In this document: positions 1 to 8,611 of the stretch, piece after piece
How positions within the stretch are numbered: position 1 is the stretch's first letter
Layout: each line of letters begins with the position of its first letter
NCBI GenBank assembly: GCA_034927285.1
Contig: JAYFQF010000004.1
Coordinates: 62,001 to 126,000 of the forward strand
DNA length: 64,000 nt
Direction: 5' to 3'
Source of the DNA: JAYFQF01 sp034927285
GTDB taxonomy: Bacteria; Bacillota; Peptococcia; DRI-13; UBA5745
Translations under genes and position numbers: made by a program
The notes under the pieces: model-generated
The model's database searches: none
Seen by the model: the letters and a program-made list of their open reading frames with translations, nothing else
Told to the model about the DNA's origin: nothing

Positions 1-591
1 ATCCCCGGAGCCCTGGAGATCATTCAGGACGAAACCCGGCGGATGATCAGCCTCACCGGCGAGATTTTAGACCTGGTGAAGCTGGAAAACGGCAGCAGCG
101 AAATGTTTCCGGAGCGTTTCCGGGTGTTTGAAGCCCTGACCTTTATTGTGGGCACCCTGAATGTACACGAAAAGAAGCCTGGCTTGTCGGTGGAGATGGT
201 TTGTCCCGACGATTTGTATATCCGGGCCGACGCCGACCGCTTCCGGCAGATCATGCTGAACCTTTTGAGCAATGCCATCAAATATACCAATCCTCCCGGA
301 ACGGTTTTGATCCAGGTAGAACGGGCCGGCGATAAAGTGCGCTTCGGTGTTATCGATACCGGAGTAGGCATCGACGAGGCCGAGCTGCCTTTGGTTTTTG
401 AACGGTTTTACCGTACGGACAAATCACGCCACAGTTCCACCGGCGGCGCGGGCTTGGGCTTGAACCTGGCAAAGGCCATGGTGGAGCAGCACGGCGGCAA
501 AATCTGGATTGAAAGCCAGCCGGGGGTGGGGACCAAGGTCTGGTTTACCATGCCGGCAGAAGCCGAGGGAGACCGTCCGGGCCAGGGGTAA
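1..591 (+). CDS. sensor histidine kinase, C-terminal part (5' end outside window)
   Basis: The reading frame is open from the first base and ends at TAA 589-591, so only the last 196 codons of a larger protein are here. The start of the fragment looks like the end of a HisKA dimerisation helix, followed by a complete HATPase_c domain: N box with NLLSNAIKY near fragment residue 87, G1 box DTGVGID, F box FERFYRTDKSR, and G2 box GGAGLGLNLAKA near residue 147. It would autophosphorylate on an upstream His (outside the window) and phosphorylate a response regulator. Sensor domain, membrane segments and signal cannot be seen, and no partner regulator lies downstream. PhoR/ResE-like in overall look, but the subfamily is not determinable from this fragment. 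Confidence 0.93.
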   Translation: MPGALEIIQDETRRMISLTGEILDLVKLENGSSEMFPERFRVFEALTFIVGTLNVHEKKPGLSVEMVCPDDLYIRADADRFRQIMLNLLSNAIKYTNPPGTVLIQVERAGDKVRFGVIDTGVGIDEAELPLVFERFYRTDKSRHSSTGGAGLGLNLAKAMVEQHGGKIWIESQPGVGTKVWFTMPAEAEGDRPGQG

Positions 592-765
592 GACGGCGGC
601 AGAAGTTGCCGGCTTTTGACCCCGGCCCCGCATGCTTTTGGCCGCTATTGTGCATTCTTCGGATATGCCTGGGGAAGTTTAAATTTTTTTTACAAAATAA
701 CGACGATTTGTTTAAAATTTTGCCAGGGACTCTGGGCTATAATATGAGCAGAAGGAGCAAAGGCT

Positions 766-1146
766 ATGGGTAAGAAAAAAAGCTTCAAATGGAAATTACC
801 GGCAGCCTTTGTGTTAATGCTCCTGTTTTGCCTTGCTTTAAGCGCCTGTACGGAAAAAGAAGCGGAATCCTCGGGCGGTACGGGTCAGTTGATGGAGGAA
901 AGCGGCGAAGGATTGTTTATCGACGGCGAAGGACCGATTCCCGCCACACTGATCGCCCGGTCCTATAATCATTTGTCCATTCAGGAGGATCAGCAGGTCC
1001 TCCAGGAGCTTACCCAGGAATTGGATAAGCTGGTAGAGACCGCCGGCCAAATGGATCAGGCGATTTCCGACGAAAGCATGAATACGGAAGGAATCGTTTC
1101 CGGTCAGGCCCCGGAGGACCAGACCGGAGAGCCTCCGACTGAATAA
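766..1146 (+). CDS. small lipoprotein of unknown function
   Basis: 126 residues. A basic N-terminus and hydrophobic stretch end in the lipobox LSAC, giving a lipidated Cys at residue 28, so the mature protein should sit on the outer face of the membrane. The remainder is acidic, Gly/Glu/Gln-rich and probably helical in the middle (residues 60-100). No family recognised. A good Shine-Dalgarno (GAAGGAG, 751-757) supports the ATG. A TATAAT hexamer at 738-743 could be the -10 of its promoter, but no good -35 is at the right distance. It lies 22 bp before another exported protein and is probably co-transcribed with it. Confidence 0.75.
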   Translation: MGKKKSFKWKLPAAFVLMLLFCLALSACTEKEAESSGGTGQLMEESGEGLFIDGEGPIPATLIARSYNHLSIQEDQQVLQELTQELDKLVETAGQMDQAISDESMNTEGIVSGQAPEDQTGEPPTE

Positions 1147-1168
1147 ACCGGTAAGGGAGGTAACCCCA

Positions 1169-1762
1169 TTGCAAAAAGGTTTGATATTGGGCATCCTGAT
1201 TTTGGGCTTGATGCTCTTTATTGCGGCGCCGCTTTCGGCAGTCCCGGACCAGGAGGACGCCGCCGGCGCCCAAACGCCTGCCGGCGAGGAAAGTAAGACC
1301 TTGCTGGAGGAAAACGACAAGCTCACGGTGGAGGAGCTGTATAAAAAGGTTAAGGAGCAAAGGGATAAGCTTTTGGAAAGCCGTTTGGAAGTGGTCAAGC
1401 AGGCCAATGACGCCAAAAGCCGTATTGAGGATCTGATCGCCAAGGCTTCCGACGCCAAAAGCCAGGCCAAACTGGCGGATTCCCTGAAAAAGGATCTGGA
1501 GACCATTAAGGAAGCAAATAAGATTTTAAATACGATTCTCTCGGATATCGTTACCGCCACCTCCGAATCTTCCGACGATGAAAGCAAAGACCAGCCGAAG
1601 GTCGCGGGGTATAAAGCCGTGACCAGCGCCGGAAGCGACAAAGAGGCGCTGCCTTCCCGGGAATACCTGAATAAACTGGCGCTGCTGTATAAGGAGAAAA
1701 GCTTCCAGTTGGCCAAGGTGATCGAAAGCCTGGTAAATGTAGGGTCGGAAGCGATTGTCTGA
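1169..1762 (+). CDS. secreted coiled-coil protein of unknown function
   Basis: 197 residues with a TTG start preceded by GGGAGG (1155-1160). Residues 1-24 form a signal peptide with a plausible signal-peptidase I site after PLSA; there is no lipobox Cys, so the product is likely exported or anchored by its N-terminal helix. Residues about 45-135 are charged heptad-like sequence (KLTVEELYKKVKEQ and following), predicted long coiled coil, followed by a Ser/Asp-rich linker and a second helical stretch. It follows the lipoprotein gene by 22 bp and probably forms a unit with it. No known family recognised; a structural or envelope-associated role is only a guess. Confidence 0.72.
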   Translation: MQKGLILGILILGLMLFIAAPLSAVPDQEDAAGAQTPAGEESKTLLEENDKLTVEELYKKVKEQRDKLLESRLEVVKQANDAKSRIEDLIAKASDAKSQAKLADSLKKDLETIKEANKILNTILSDIVTATSESSDDESKDQPKVAGYKAVTSAGSDKEALPSREYLNKLALLYKEKSFQLAKVIESLVNVGSEAIV

Positions 1763-1801
1763 AGATAAGCATTACGAATGCGAACCGGCTGACGAAGTAA
1801 G

Positions 1802-1845
1802 GCTGAAACGATAATCAATTTAAGCTGAAACGATAATCAATTTAA
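1802..1845. repeat. 22-bp perfect tandem repeat, two copies
   Basis: The unit beginning GCTGAAACGATAATC is present twice in direct tandem (1802-1823 and 1824-1845), in the AT-rich space between two convergent genes. The space 1763-2056 otherwise holds only a weak hairpin (GCCG-AAA-CGGC at 1977-1987, followed by a T-rich stretch) that may be a terminator. No gene is seen here. Confidence 0.8.
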
Positions 1846-2056
1846 ATCAAAATGCTGAAAATATTAGCCGTTGAAAGCGCGGTTAAAAAAACAAAAAAGG
1901 TAAAAAATAAGAGAGACCGTAACCGGAATTCCCTGCCAGGCGTTGAATTTTTATTTCAAGCTTCGCAAGGACCTTAGCCGAAACGGCCCCTCTTTTTTGT
2001 TCTGCTTTAATTTAAGCCGGGATTTTTATTCCTATGCTTTTCGTGGATCTGGGTGA

Positions 2057-2725
2057 TCAACCCTCCAGCAGAGGCAGAATCACCCCTAAAACGGCGTCGC
2101 GAACCTGAGCCGGGCTGCCTTCGCCATTTACGATTTCCACCCGCTGGCCTTTTTCTCTTAAAAACTCGATGGCCCGAAAATATTGGGCCCGGATTTTTTG
2201 TTGTTCCGGCAAGCTTTCATACATGTCCTGATGACTGCGGGCGGCGGCCATGCGGCGGGCTGCGTTTACCGGGTCCACGTCAATATAGATGGTGACGTCC
2301 GGAGAAACGGCTAAATCATTGACCCGGAACGTCCAGTCAAGTCCCAGCTCCCGGGCCTGGTAAGCCAGGGAGGAAAGCACATAGCGGTCGCAGATCACAT
2401 GGGTGCCGGAACGCAGCTTGGACAAAACCCCCGGTTCCTGGCCGCCTTTTTCTTCCTTATATATATGGTCCGTGCGGTCGGCGGCATAGAGCAGGGCCAT
2501 GGTTTTTTCATCGAAAGGCTGCAAACGATGATGAAGGGCCAGGCGTATCAGGCTGCCCACAGGCCCCGGCGTAGGCTCCCAGGTAAAATACAGCGGCCGG
2601 GCTTTGCCGCTCTTTTCTTCCTCCGCCTTAAACCATTCCTGCAGCAGCTTCAATTGGGTGGTGGTACCGCTGCCATCCAAACCTTCAATAATAATAAATT
2701 TTCCAGTCAGACCATTGCTTCCCAC
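2057..2725 (-). CDS. tmk: thymidylate kinase (dTMP kinase)
   Basis: Phosphorylates dTMP to dTDP with ATP, in the cytoplasm, for DNA precursor supply. The Walker A loop GLDGSGTTTQ lies near the N-terminus, the DRY motif appears as CDRYVLSSLAYQ, and a LID-type Arg-rich segment AARRMAAARSHQ follows; total 222 residues, close to the usual 200-220. The motif that is usually EPGGTP reads EPTPGPVGSLIR, an atypical variant also met in other dTMP-kinase-like proteins. I place the start at GTG 2725, with AGGA about 9 bases upstream. An in-frame ATG at 2803 would add 26 residues unlike the family and nearly abut the divergent gene. It stands alone on the minus strand. Confidence 0.88.
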   Translation of the reverse strand: MGSNGLTGKFIIIEGLDGSGTTTQLKLLQEWFKAEEEKSGKARPLYFTWEPTPGPVGSLIRLALHHRLQPFDEKTMALLYAADRTDHIYKEEKGGQEPGVLSKLRSGTHVICDRYVLSSLAYQARELGLDWTFRVNDLAVSPDVTIYIDVDPVNAARRMAAARSHQDMYESLPEQQKIRAQYFRAIEFLREKGQRVEIVNGEGSPAQVRDAVLGVILPLLEG

Positions 2726-2823
2726 GATAACACATCCTGTTCTTCGCGTTTTATTACATAAAATATTTCTCCCAGAACATAATAATATCTGAAATATACC
2801 CATTTGAAAAGGAGTGAACTGGT

Positions 2824-3555
2824 TTGAAAAGCAAAAAAGGGCTTTTGCGGCTTCTGGCTTTGTGTACGGCGGTGGTTATGGTGATGATGTTTACCATGGC
2901 GGGCTGCAAATCTCAGCAGAGGCCAGAGGGCGAAAACAATCCGGCGGCGCCCGGTGGCGCCGGACAGGCCAACGAGTATGATACGGAAAAAGTCAGAGTT
3001 CTGGAAGAAGCCATCAACGAGATTGACGGCGTAGATAATGTCTATGTGGTATTATCTCCCGACAAAGCTTGGGTAGCCCTGGAACTGGATGACAATGTTG
3101 CAGCTACCCCTAATCCCATGGAAACGGAAGAAAGCACCGGCCGCGGCCCTGACGGCAGCGGCGTAGGTACTCCCGGCACCACCCCCGGCGCGGGAACGGA
3201 TACTCTGAATAACGGGGCCAACGTCCCGGCGGAAAACATGACTCCTCCTGTTACCAATAATACGGACACGGGCCTGACCGGTGAAAACGGAGCGGAGCTG
3301 AACGGAAATGACAATGTGGTAAACAACGGCACCGCGGTCATGGTTCCCGACAGTCTGCGCACTGAAATCACTAACCTGGTAAAAGCAGAGGCTCCGGAAA
3401 TCCAGACTGTCTATGTTACCGCTGACGAAACCCTGGTCCGTAATATCTTCGACATCCGGGGCGTATTACATTCCGGAGAAAAGGCGATCAACGACGTAAT
3501 GGACGATCTGGAAGATATCGGCGACCGGACCCTGAATGCGGTGGGCGTCCGTTAA
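2824..3555 (+). CDS. YhcN/YlaJ-family sporulation lipoprotein
   Basis: 243 residues from a TTG start with AAGGAG at 2809-2814. Signal peptide and lipobox MAGC (Cys28) make it a lipoprotein. Two conserved blocks, residues about 55-95 (the LEEAINEIDGVDNVYVVLS region) and 180-243 (ending in LEDIGDRTLNAVGVR), match the YhcN/YlaJ spore lipoprotein pattern of small alternating alpha/beta modules. Between them is a low-complexity Asn/Gly/Pro/Thr-rich insert of about 80 residues, unusual in length. Family members are made in the forespore and found in the spore inner membrane; their biochemical role is not settled. Family assignment is good, exact orthology open. Confidence 0.8.
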   Translation: MKSKKGLLRLLALCTAVVMVMMFTMAGCKSQQRPEGENNPAAPGGAGQANEYDTEKVRVLEEAINEIDGVDNVYVVLSPDKAWVALELDDNVAATPNPMETEESTGRGPDGSGVGTPGTTPGAGTDTLNNGANVPAENMTPPVTNNTDTGLTGENGAELNGNDNVVNNGTAVMVPDSLRTEITNLVKAEAPEIQTVYVTADETLVRNIFDIRGVLHSGEKAINDVMDDLEDIGDRTLNAVGVR

Positions 3556-3590
3556 TGGTGCTAATGGTACAATGAGCGGAAAAAACGCTC

Positions 3591-3647
3591 AAAAAGACGG
3601 TTTTTCCCAGCTGAAGACATTTTTGGCAGGGGGGAATCGTCTTTTTT
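3591..3647 (+). terminator. probable rho-independent terminator after the YhcN-like gene
   Basis: AAAAAGACG at 3591-3599 pairs with CGTCTTTTT at 3638-3646 and ends in a T-run, with a long, partly structured loop between. A smaller hairpin, GAGCG/CGCTC at 3574-3590, lies just upstream without its own T-run. Confidence 0.5.
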
Positions 3648-3673
3648 CATTTTACAATTCTTTTACATTTCAC

Positions 3674-3702
3674 TTGACGATAAGAGGAGTTTTTTGTAGT
3701 AT
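3674..3702 (+). promoter_or_regulatory. sigma-A type promoter of the sufC-sufB-like unit
   Basis: TTGACG (3674-3679), 17-bp spacer, TAGTAT (3697-3702). It is 45 bp upstream of the sufC-like start and downstream of the previous terminator. Confidence 0.65.
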
Positions 3703-3746
3703 TAACAATGGCAGAATAAATGAACGGAAGAAACGGAGAAGGATTC

Positions 3747-4499
3747 ATGCTGGAGCTAAAACACATCAGCTTTACCGCCAAGGAAGACGGAAAAGAAAGC
3801 AGTATTCTCAAAGATATCGACCTGCGGCTTGAGTCAGGCCGGTTTTATGTTATTACCGGTCCCAACGGCGGCGGGAAGTCCACTCTGGCCAAGATCATCA
3901 TGGGCATTGAGCGGCAGACTGCCGGCGAAATCTGGTTTGACGGACAAAATATCAGCGAAATGAGCATTTCCGACCGGGCCAAGCTGGGCATCGGCTATGC
4001 TTTTCAGCAGCCGCCCCGGTTCAAGGGGATCAAGGTCCGCAAACTGCTGAGCCTGTCTGCCGACGACAAGACGAAAATGAGGACCTGCAGTAATTCCCTG
4101 ATCGACGTGGGCCTTTGTACCCAGGATTACATTAACCGGGATGTGGACGCCAGCCTGTCCGGCGGTGAACTGAAACGTATCGAGATCGCCACTTTACTGA
4201 ACCGGACGTTGAAGCTGGCTCTTTTTGACGAACCGGAAGCGGGGATCGACCTCTGGAGCTTTGCCAAGCTGACGGAGACCTTTTCGAAAATGCATCAGGA
4301 AAGCAAGGGCACCATTGTAATTATTTCCCATCAGGAGCGGATCTTAAAACTGGCCGACGAGATCATCATGATCAGCGACGGCAGAATCGTAAAGCAAGGC
4401 AGCCGCGACGAAGTGCTGCCGGGAATTCTTAAAGAAGGGCCGGACTGCGCCTGCGAATTCAAAAAAGGAGGCCGGGAAGCCTATGAATGTACTAGATAA
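3747..4499 (+). CDS. sufC: SufC-like ABC ATPase for Fe-S cluster assembly
   Basis: 250 residues, the normal SufC size. Walker A GPNGGGKST, signature LSGGELKR, Walker B LALFDEPEAGID and the H-loop ISHQER are intact, so it should hydrolyse ATP. SufC drives conformational change of the SufB/D scaffold during Fe-S cluster assembly. The ATG at 3747 is chosen because GGAGAAGGA ends three bases upstream; the in-frame ATG at 3720 lacks a ribosome site. It overlaps the next gene by 17 bases, which implies translational coupling. The Q-loop (FQQPPRFKGIKVRKLL) is of SufC type, and the partner gene makes SufC much more likely than a general ABC transporter ATPase. Confidence 0.88.
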   Translation: MLELKHISFTAKEDGKESSILKDIDLRLESGRFYVITGPNGGGKSTLAKIIMGIERQTAGEIWFDGQNISEMSISDRAKLGIGYAFQQPPRFKGIKVRKLLSLSADDKTKMRTCSNSLIDVGLCTQDYINRDVDASLSGGELKRIEIATLLNRTLKLALFDEPEAGIDLWSFAKLTETFSKMHQESKGTIVIISHQERILKLADEIIMISDGRIVKQGSRDEVLPGILKEGPDCACEFKKGGREAYECTR

Positions 4500-5400
4500 C
4501 GAATTATTGGCGGCGGTGGCAGATCTGCACGGCGTACCCGAGGGAGCCTACAATATCCGTAAGGATGGCCATTCCGTAGAAAGAAAAACCACGGCTAATA
4601 TCGACATTGTCACGAAAAAAGACAAACCCGGAATCGATATCATAATTAAGCCGGGCACCAGAAACGAAAGCGTCCATATTCCGGTAATTCTGACGGAAAG
4701 CGGCCTGAAGGATATGGTTTATAACGACTTCTATATTGGCCAGGATGCCGACGTGCTGATCGTAGCCGGCTGCGGCATCGATAACTGTGGAAGCCAGGAC
4801 AGCCAGCATGACGGCATCCATACCTTCCATCTCGCTAAAAACGCCAAAGTCCGCTATGTGGAAAAGCACTACGGTCAGGGGGACGGCAACGGCAAACGGA
4901 TTCTGAATCCGGAAACCCGCATTGAAATGGCGGAGGGTTCATATGCTCTTATGGAGATGGTGCAGCTGAAGGGCGTAAATTCCACTGTCCGCACCACCCA
5001 TGCCATCGTAGGAGCCGGCGCTCATCTGGTTCTGGAAGAAAGAATGCTGACCCATGGCAGCCAGTCCGCCGAAACCCGCATGGACGCTGAAATCATCGGT
5101 CAGGGAGGTTCCGTTCAGGTCATTTCCCGGTCGGTGGCCAAAGACGATTCCCGGCAGGTCTTCTATCCCCGGGTTATCGGAAAAGCCGCCTGCAAAGCCC
5201 ATGTTCAATGCGACGCTATCATCATGGACCGGGCCCATGTCCGTTCCATTCCGGAAATCGACGCTCAGCATCCCGATGCGGAATTGGTGCATGAAGCGGC
5301 TATCGGAAAGATCGCCGGCGAACAGATCATCAAGCTGATGACCTTGGGCTTAAATGAGCAGGAAGCGGAAGAAACTATCCTCCAGGGGTTCCTGAAGTAG
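4483..5400 (+). CDS. short SufB/SufD-family Fe-S scaffold protein (minimal SUF type)
   Basis: 305 residues, against about 495 for E. coli SufB; it keeps the C-terminal beta-helix core and lacks the long N-terminal region. The conserved block near the end contains CDAIIMD and ELVHEAAIGKIAGEQI, as in the SufB/D core. With SufC it should form the scaffold on which Fe-S clusters are built. No sufS, sufU, sufE or second sufD-like gene follows: the next gene is a phosphate transporter. Such two-gene sets have been described as SUF-like minimal systems (SmsC/SmsB) in anaerobes and archaea; assigning this pair to them rests on size and gene content. It overlaps sufC by 17 bases. Confidence 0.82.
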   Translation: MNVLDNELLAAVADLHGVPEGAYNIRKDGHSVERKTTANIDIVTKKDKPGIDIIIKPGTRNESVHIPVILTESGLKDMVYNDFYIGQDADVLIVAGCGIDNCGSQDSQHDGIHTFHLAKNAKVRYVEKHYGQGDGNGKRILNPETRIEMAEGSYALMEMVQLKGVNSTVRTTHAIVGAGAHLVLEERMLTHGSQSAETRMDAEIIGQGGSVQVISRSVAKDDSRQVFYPRVIGKAACKAHVQCDAIIMDRAHVRSIPEIDAQHPDAELVHEAAIGKIAGEQIIKLMTLGLNEQEAEETILQGFLK

Positions 5401-5427
5401 AGAAAAGATCAATAAGGAGACTTTCGG

Positions 5428-7101
5428 ATGCAAGAATTGATCTTTGGCCTGATCGGCGGTACCGCTCTTTTGATGTATGGCATCGAAATGATGGGCGACG
5501 GTCTGGAAAAAGTATCGGGTCCGGCCATGAAGCGGATCCTTGGCGCTCTCACCGGCAATGTTTTTAAATCCACCCTGGTGGGCATGGCCATCACCGCTCT
5601 GGTTCAGAGCAGCACCGCCGTGACCGTGCTGGCCGTGGGATTTGTCAATGCCGGGCTGATGAAGTTCAGCCAGGCCGTGGGGATTATCTACGGCGCAAAT
5701 ATCGGCACTACCATTACGGCTCAGTTGATGGCCTTAAGCTTCCGTTTCAAGCTGACGGATATCGCCCTGCCGCTGATCGGTCTGGGCTTTGCCGTTAATT
5801 ACTTTGCCAAAAAAGAGCCTTTGAAAAACCTGGGCAGCGCCATCATGGGCTTTGGCCTTATGTTTTATGGCCTGAAGATTTTGAATGCCGGCGCTCCCAT
5901 CATGCAGTCCAGCGAGACCCTGCGCCATTTCTTCACCAATTATGCTTCTATTCCCTTAGTGGGCGTTTTGCTGGGCGTCTTTGCCACCGCCATGGTCCAC
6001 AGTTCCGCCGCCACGGTGGCGCTGGTGATGGTGCTGGGCACCACGGGCCTGATCGACTTTCCCACGGCCATCTATCTGACCCTGGGGGATAATATCGGCA
6101 CCTGTATCACCGCCCAGCTTGCCTCTCTGACCGGCAACATCAACGCCCGGCGGACGGCCTGGGCTCATACGTTGTATAATACCGCCGGCGTGATCCTGGT
6201 CTTTTTCTTTGTGCCGCAGTTTGCCCACTTAGTGGAAACCGTCACCTACAGTTATGTGCCCAACGCCGATCTGGATATTCTGATCGCCAATACCCATACG
6301 ATTTTCAACGTGGCGTCCGCCATAATTTTCATGCCCTTCACCAAAAAGTTTGTCCGCCTTTTGGAGCTGATCGTCAAGGAAAAAGGCGGCGGCTGGGAAG
6401 ACGACGACGACAGCGCCGTAATGGACAAGCTCTTGCTGAAAAATCCTACCACCGCGGTAAAAGCCGCGAAAAAGGCCATCAATATCAGTGTGCTGCGCTC
6501 CAAAGGCATGCTGCATAAAACCATGGACTTTATTTATACCGGTAATCTCAGCAACCTGGAGAAAGTAAACCAGGCGGAGCAAAAGCTGAACTCTATGCAG
6601 AGGAATCTGACCCGCTATGCCGTGGAACTGTCCAAGACCAGCCTGGTGGGCATCCAGGCGGCGGTGGTGCCGGCGTTGATCACCTGCATGAATCATGTGG
6701 AGCGTACCGGCGACCATGCCAAGGATTTGGTGGAGCTGGCCCAGATCAAGGTGGACAGGCACCTGGAATTCAGCGAGAAAGCCATCAACGATATCAAAGA
6801 CCTGGAAGATCTGGTTTTAGCCATGTATGATCTGATGTCCGACCTTCTGGAGAATCAGGATATGGCCCAGGCCGACTTCGAGCAAATCAAAAAGCTGGAA
6901 GACGATGTGGACGTCAAAGCCAAGCAACTGGTGGACGGCCACGTGGCCCGGCTTGAGATGGGAGCCTGCACCGTGGAAGCCGGCGTCTATTTCATGGATA
7001 TTATCAATTTTCTGGAACGTATCTCCGATCATATCTTCAAAGCGGCCCGGGACCTGCGTTCCGGGGAGATGGGGATGATCCGGAACGAGGAAGAAAAATG
7101 A
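5428..7101 (+). CDS. Na+/phosphate cotransporter with C-terminal PhoU-like domain
   Basis: 557 residues. Two inverted Na/Pi-cotransporter repeats are visible: QSSTAVTVLAVGF followed by GANIGTTITAQ (residues about 54-100), and VHSSAATVALVMVLG followed by GDNIGTCITAQ (about 190-235). Hydrophobic segments span residues 1-310. From about 345 to 550 there is a soluble, helical PhoU-like domain with the HVERTGDHAKDL and ERISDHIF motifs. It belongs to the NptA/YjbB group, which moves inorganic phosphate with Na+ (direction uncertain; E. coli YjbB exports). It starts at ATG 5428 behind AAGGAG and may be transcribed with the Fe-S pair upstream and the MFS gene 12 bp downstream. Confidence 0.9.
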   Translation: MQELIFGLIGGTALLMYGIEMMGDGLEKVSGPAMKRILGALTGNVFKSTLVGMAITALVQSSTAVTVLAVGFVNAGLMKFSQAVGIIYGANIGTTITAQLMALSFRFKLTDIALPLIGLGFAVNYFAKKEPLKNLGSAIMGFGLMFYGLKILNAGAPIMQSSETLRHFFTNYASIPLVGVLLGVFATAMVHSSAATVALVMVLGTTGLIDFPTAIYLTLGDNIGTCITAQLASLTGNINARRTAWAHTLYNTAGVILVFFFVPQFAHLVETVTYSYVPNADLDILIANTHTIFNVASAIIFMPFTKKFVRLLELIVKEKGGGWEDDDDSAVMDKLLLKNPTTAVKAAKKAINISVLRSKGMLHKTMDFIYTGNLSNLEKVNQAEQKLNSMQRNLTRYAVELSKTSLVGIQAAVVPALITCMNHVERTGDHAKDLVELAQIKVDRHLEFSEKAINDIKDLEDLVLAMYDLMSDLLENQDMAQADFEQIKKLEDDVDVKAKQLVDGHVARLEMGACTVEAGVYFMDIINFLERISDHIFKAARDLRSGEMGMIRNEEEK

Positions 7102-7113
7102 GGAAGGCAGACC

Positions 7114-8466
7114 ATGACGCCCAGCCATAACACAGAAAAGACGAAAGCCAAAGCAGCCGGCACTACCCTGAAGCCGACCAGTTACCGCTGGTTGGTTTTT
7201 ACTCTATTAATGGCCGTCTATGTAATCGGCCTGTTTCTGCGCCTTTGCCTGGGGGTGGTGAGGGTGGACCTGGAAGCGGAATTCACCTTATCGGCCCAGG
7301 CCTACGGCACCTTGGGAGGGGCATTTTTCTATGCCTACATGCTGCTGCAGTTTCCCGCCGGCATGCTGACCGACTCCCGGGGGCCCAAGCGCACCGCCCT
7401 GACCGGCGGTCTCCTGATGCTTTTGGGCACCCTGGTGTTTGCCTCGGCGCAAAACCTGACCTTCCTTTTGATCGGCCGGTTTCTCAGCGGCATGGGGGGC
7501 GGTCTGGTCTTCATTCCTGTTCAGAAGGTCTGCGCCCTTTGGTTTAAGGAAGAGGAATTCGGCGGGATCAACGGCCTGGTGAACTGCCTGGGCTACTGCG
7601 GCGGCATTGTGGCCCAGGGGCCCCTGACTTATCTGGTGGGGCTTTATTCCTGGCGGAGGGTTTTTGGAGCCCTGGCGGTGTTGCTGGCGCTGATTTTGGC
7701 TGCCGATCTGAAATGGGTCCATGAGAAACCGGAGGAGGTGGGGCTAAAGCCGATTCCCGGCACCGACAGCAGCCGGCAGGAGCGGGCTCTCACTAAAGGC
7801 CAGGCCTGGCGGGGCCTGATGCACGTGTTGAGTCAAAAGCGCAGCTGGCCCCCCACCATAGTGGCCCTGGGGTTGTTCGGCTCTTATAACGCGCTTACCG
7901 GGATCTGGGGCACTTCCTATGTGACGGAAATTTACGGCAAAAGTACTCTGGAGGCCTCGTCTTCCATGACCTTCGCTCTGCTGGGCATCGCTTTGGGGAG
8001 CCTGGTAATCACTAACTGGTCCCAGAGGCTGGGCCGCCGCCGCCTGCCTATCCAGGCGGCCTGCGGTGCTCTGGCGGCAAGCTGGCTTTTGCTGATCGCC
8101 AACAGCAGCGGGTTTATCCCTTTCCCTTTATTGCAGCTGCTGTTTCTTTTCCTGGGTTTTTGCCACAGCTGCATCGTCGTGGATGTGGTGGTGATGAAGG
8201 AAATGCATTTGACGGCATATACCGGTACCGCCGTTTCTACCTATAATACCGGCTGCTTTCTGGGAGCCGCCCTGGCCTCGCCTCTCATGGGACTGCTGCT
8301 GCAGCGGGGCGGCGGCGGAGCGGCAGGTTACCGCTTTTCCTTCGGGCTCTGCCTGTTTTTGATCCTGGCTTCCTTTTTTTTCAGCTTTTTCATCCGGGAG
8401 ACCAACTGCCGCAATATGGGGGAAAAGTTTGAAGAGGAGGCGGCGGAAACAAAAAGAAAAGGCTGA
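7114..8466 (+). CDS. major facilitator superfamily transporter
   Basis: 450 residues with about 12 hydrophobic segments in two six-helix halves separated by a charged loop (residues about 205-240). The MFS loop-2/3 signature appears as AGMLTDSRGPKRT, and the helix-4/5 region GRFLSGMGGGLVFIPVQK is typical of organic-anion/metabolite MFS carriers. Substrate cannot be inferred. Its ATG is 12 bp after the Na/Pi transporter with GAGGAAGG upstream, so the two are probably co-transcribed. The C-terminus is a charged cytoplasmic tail rich in Glu and Lys. Confidence 0.88.
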   Translation: MTPSHNTEKTKAKAAGTTLKPTSYRWLVFTLLMAVYVIGLFLRLCLGVVRVDLEAEFTLSAQAYGTLGGAFFYAYMLLQFPAGMLTDSRGPKRTALTGGLLMLLGTLVFASAQNLTFLLIGRFLSGMGGGLVFIPVQKVCALWFKEEEFGGINGLVNCLGYCGGIVAQGPLTYLVGLYSWRRVFGALAVLLALILAADLKWVHEKPEEVGLKPIPGTDSSRQERALTKGQAWRGLMHVLSQKRSWPPTIVALGLFGSYNALTGIWGTSYVTEIYGKSTLEASSSMTFALLGIALGSLVITNWSQRLGRRRLPIQAACGALAASWLLLIANSSGFIPFPLLQLLFLFLGFCHSCIVVDVVVMKEMHLTAYTGTAVSTYNTGCFLGAALASPLMGLLLQRGGGGAAGYRFSFGLCLFLILASFFFSFFIRETNCRNMGEKFEEEAAETKRKG

Positions 8467-8559
8467 GGAGAAGCCCACGACTCATTTGTTAAAGGGCCCC
8501 CCGGCCCTGCAGAGGAGGCCTGGTCTATGCTCCGGCTCTTTTGGGAGGAGTTTTTTTTG

Positions 8560-8588
8560 TTGACCAAACATGCCATCCATGCTATTAT
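8560..8588 (+). promoter_or_regulatory. promoter of tRNA-Leu
   Basis: TTGACC (8560-8565), exactly 17 bp, TATTAT (8583-8588). The tRNA begins 24 bases after the -10. Confidence 0.75.
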
Positions 8589-8611
8589 AAATCTTGTTGA
8601 AATTGTGAGAT

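Noticed and set aside
2726..2803. Longer thymidylate kinase starting at ATG 2803
   Set aside because: The extra 26 residues do not resemble the family and would crowd the divergent gene's control region.
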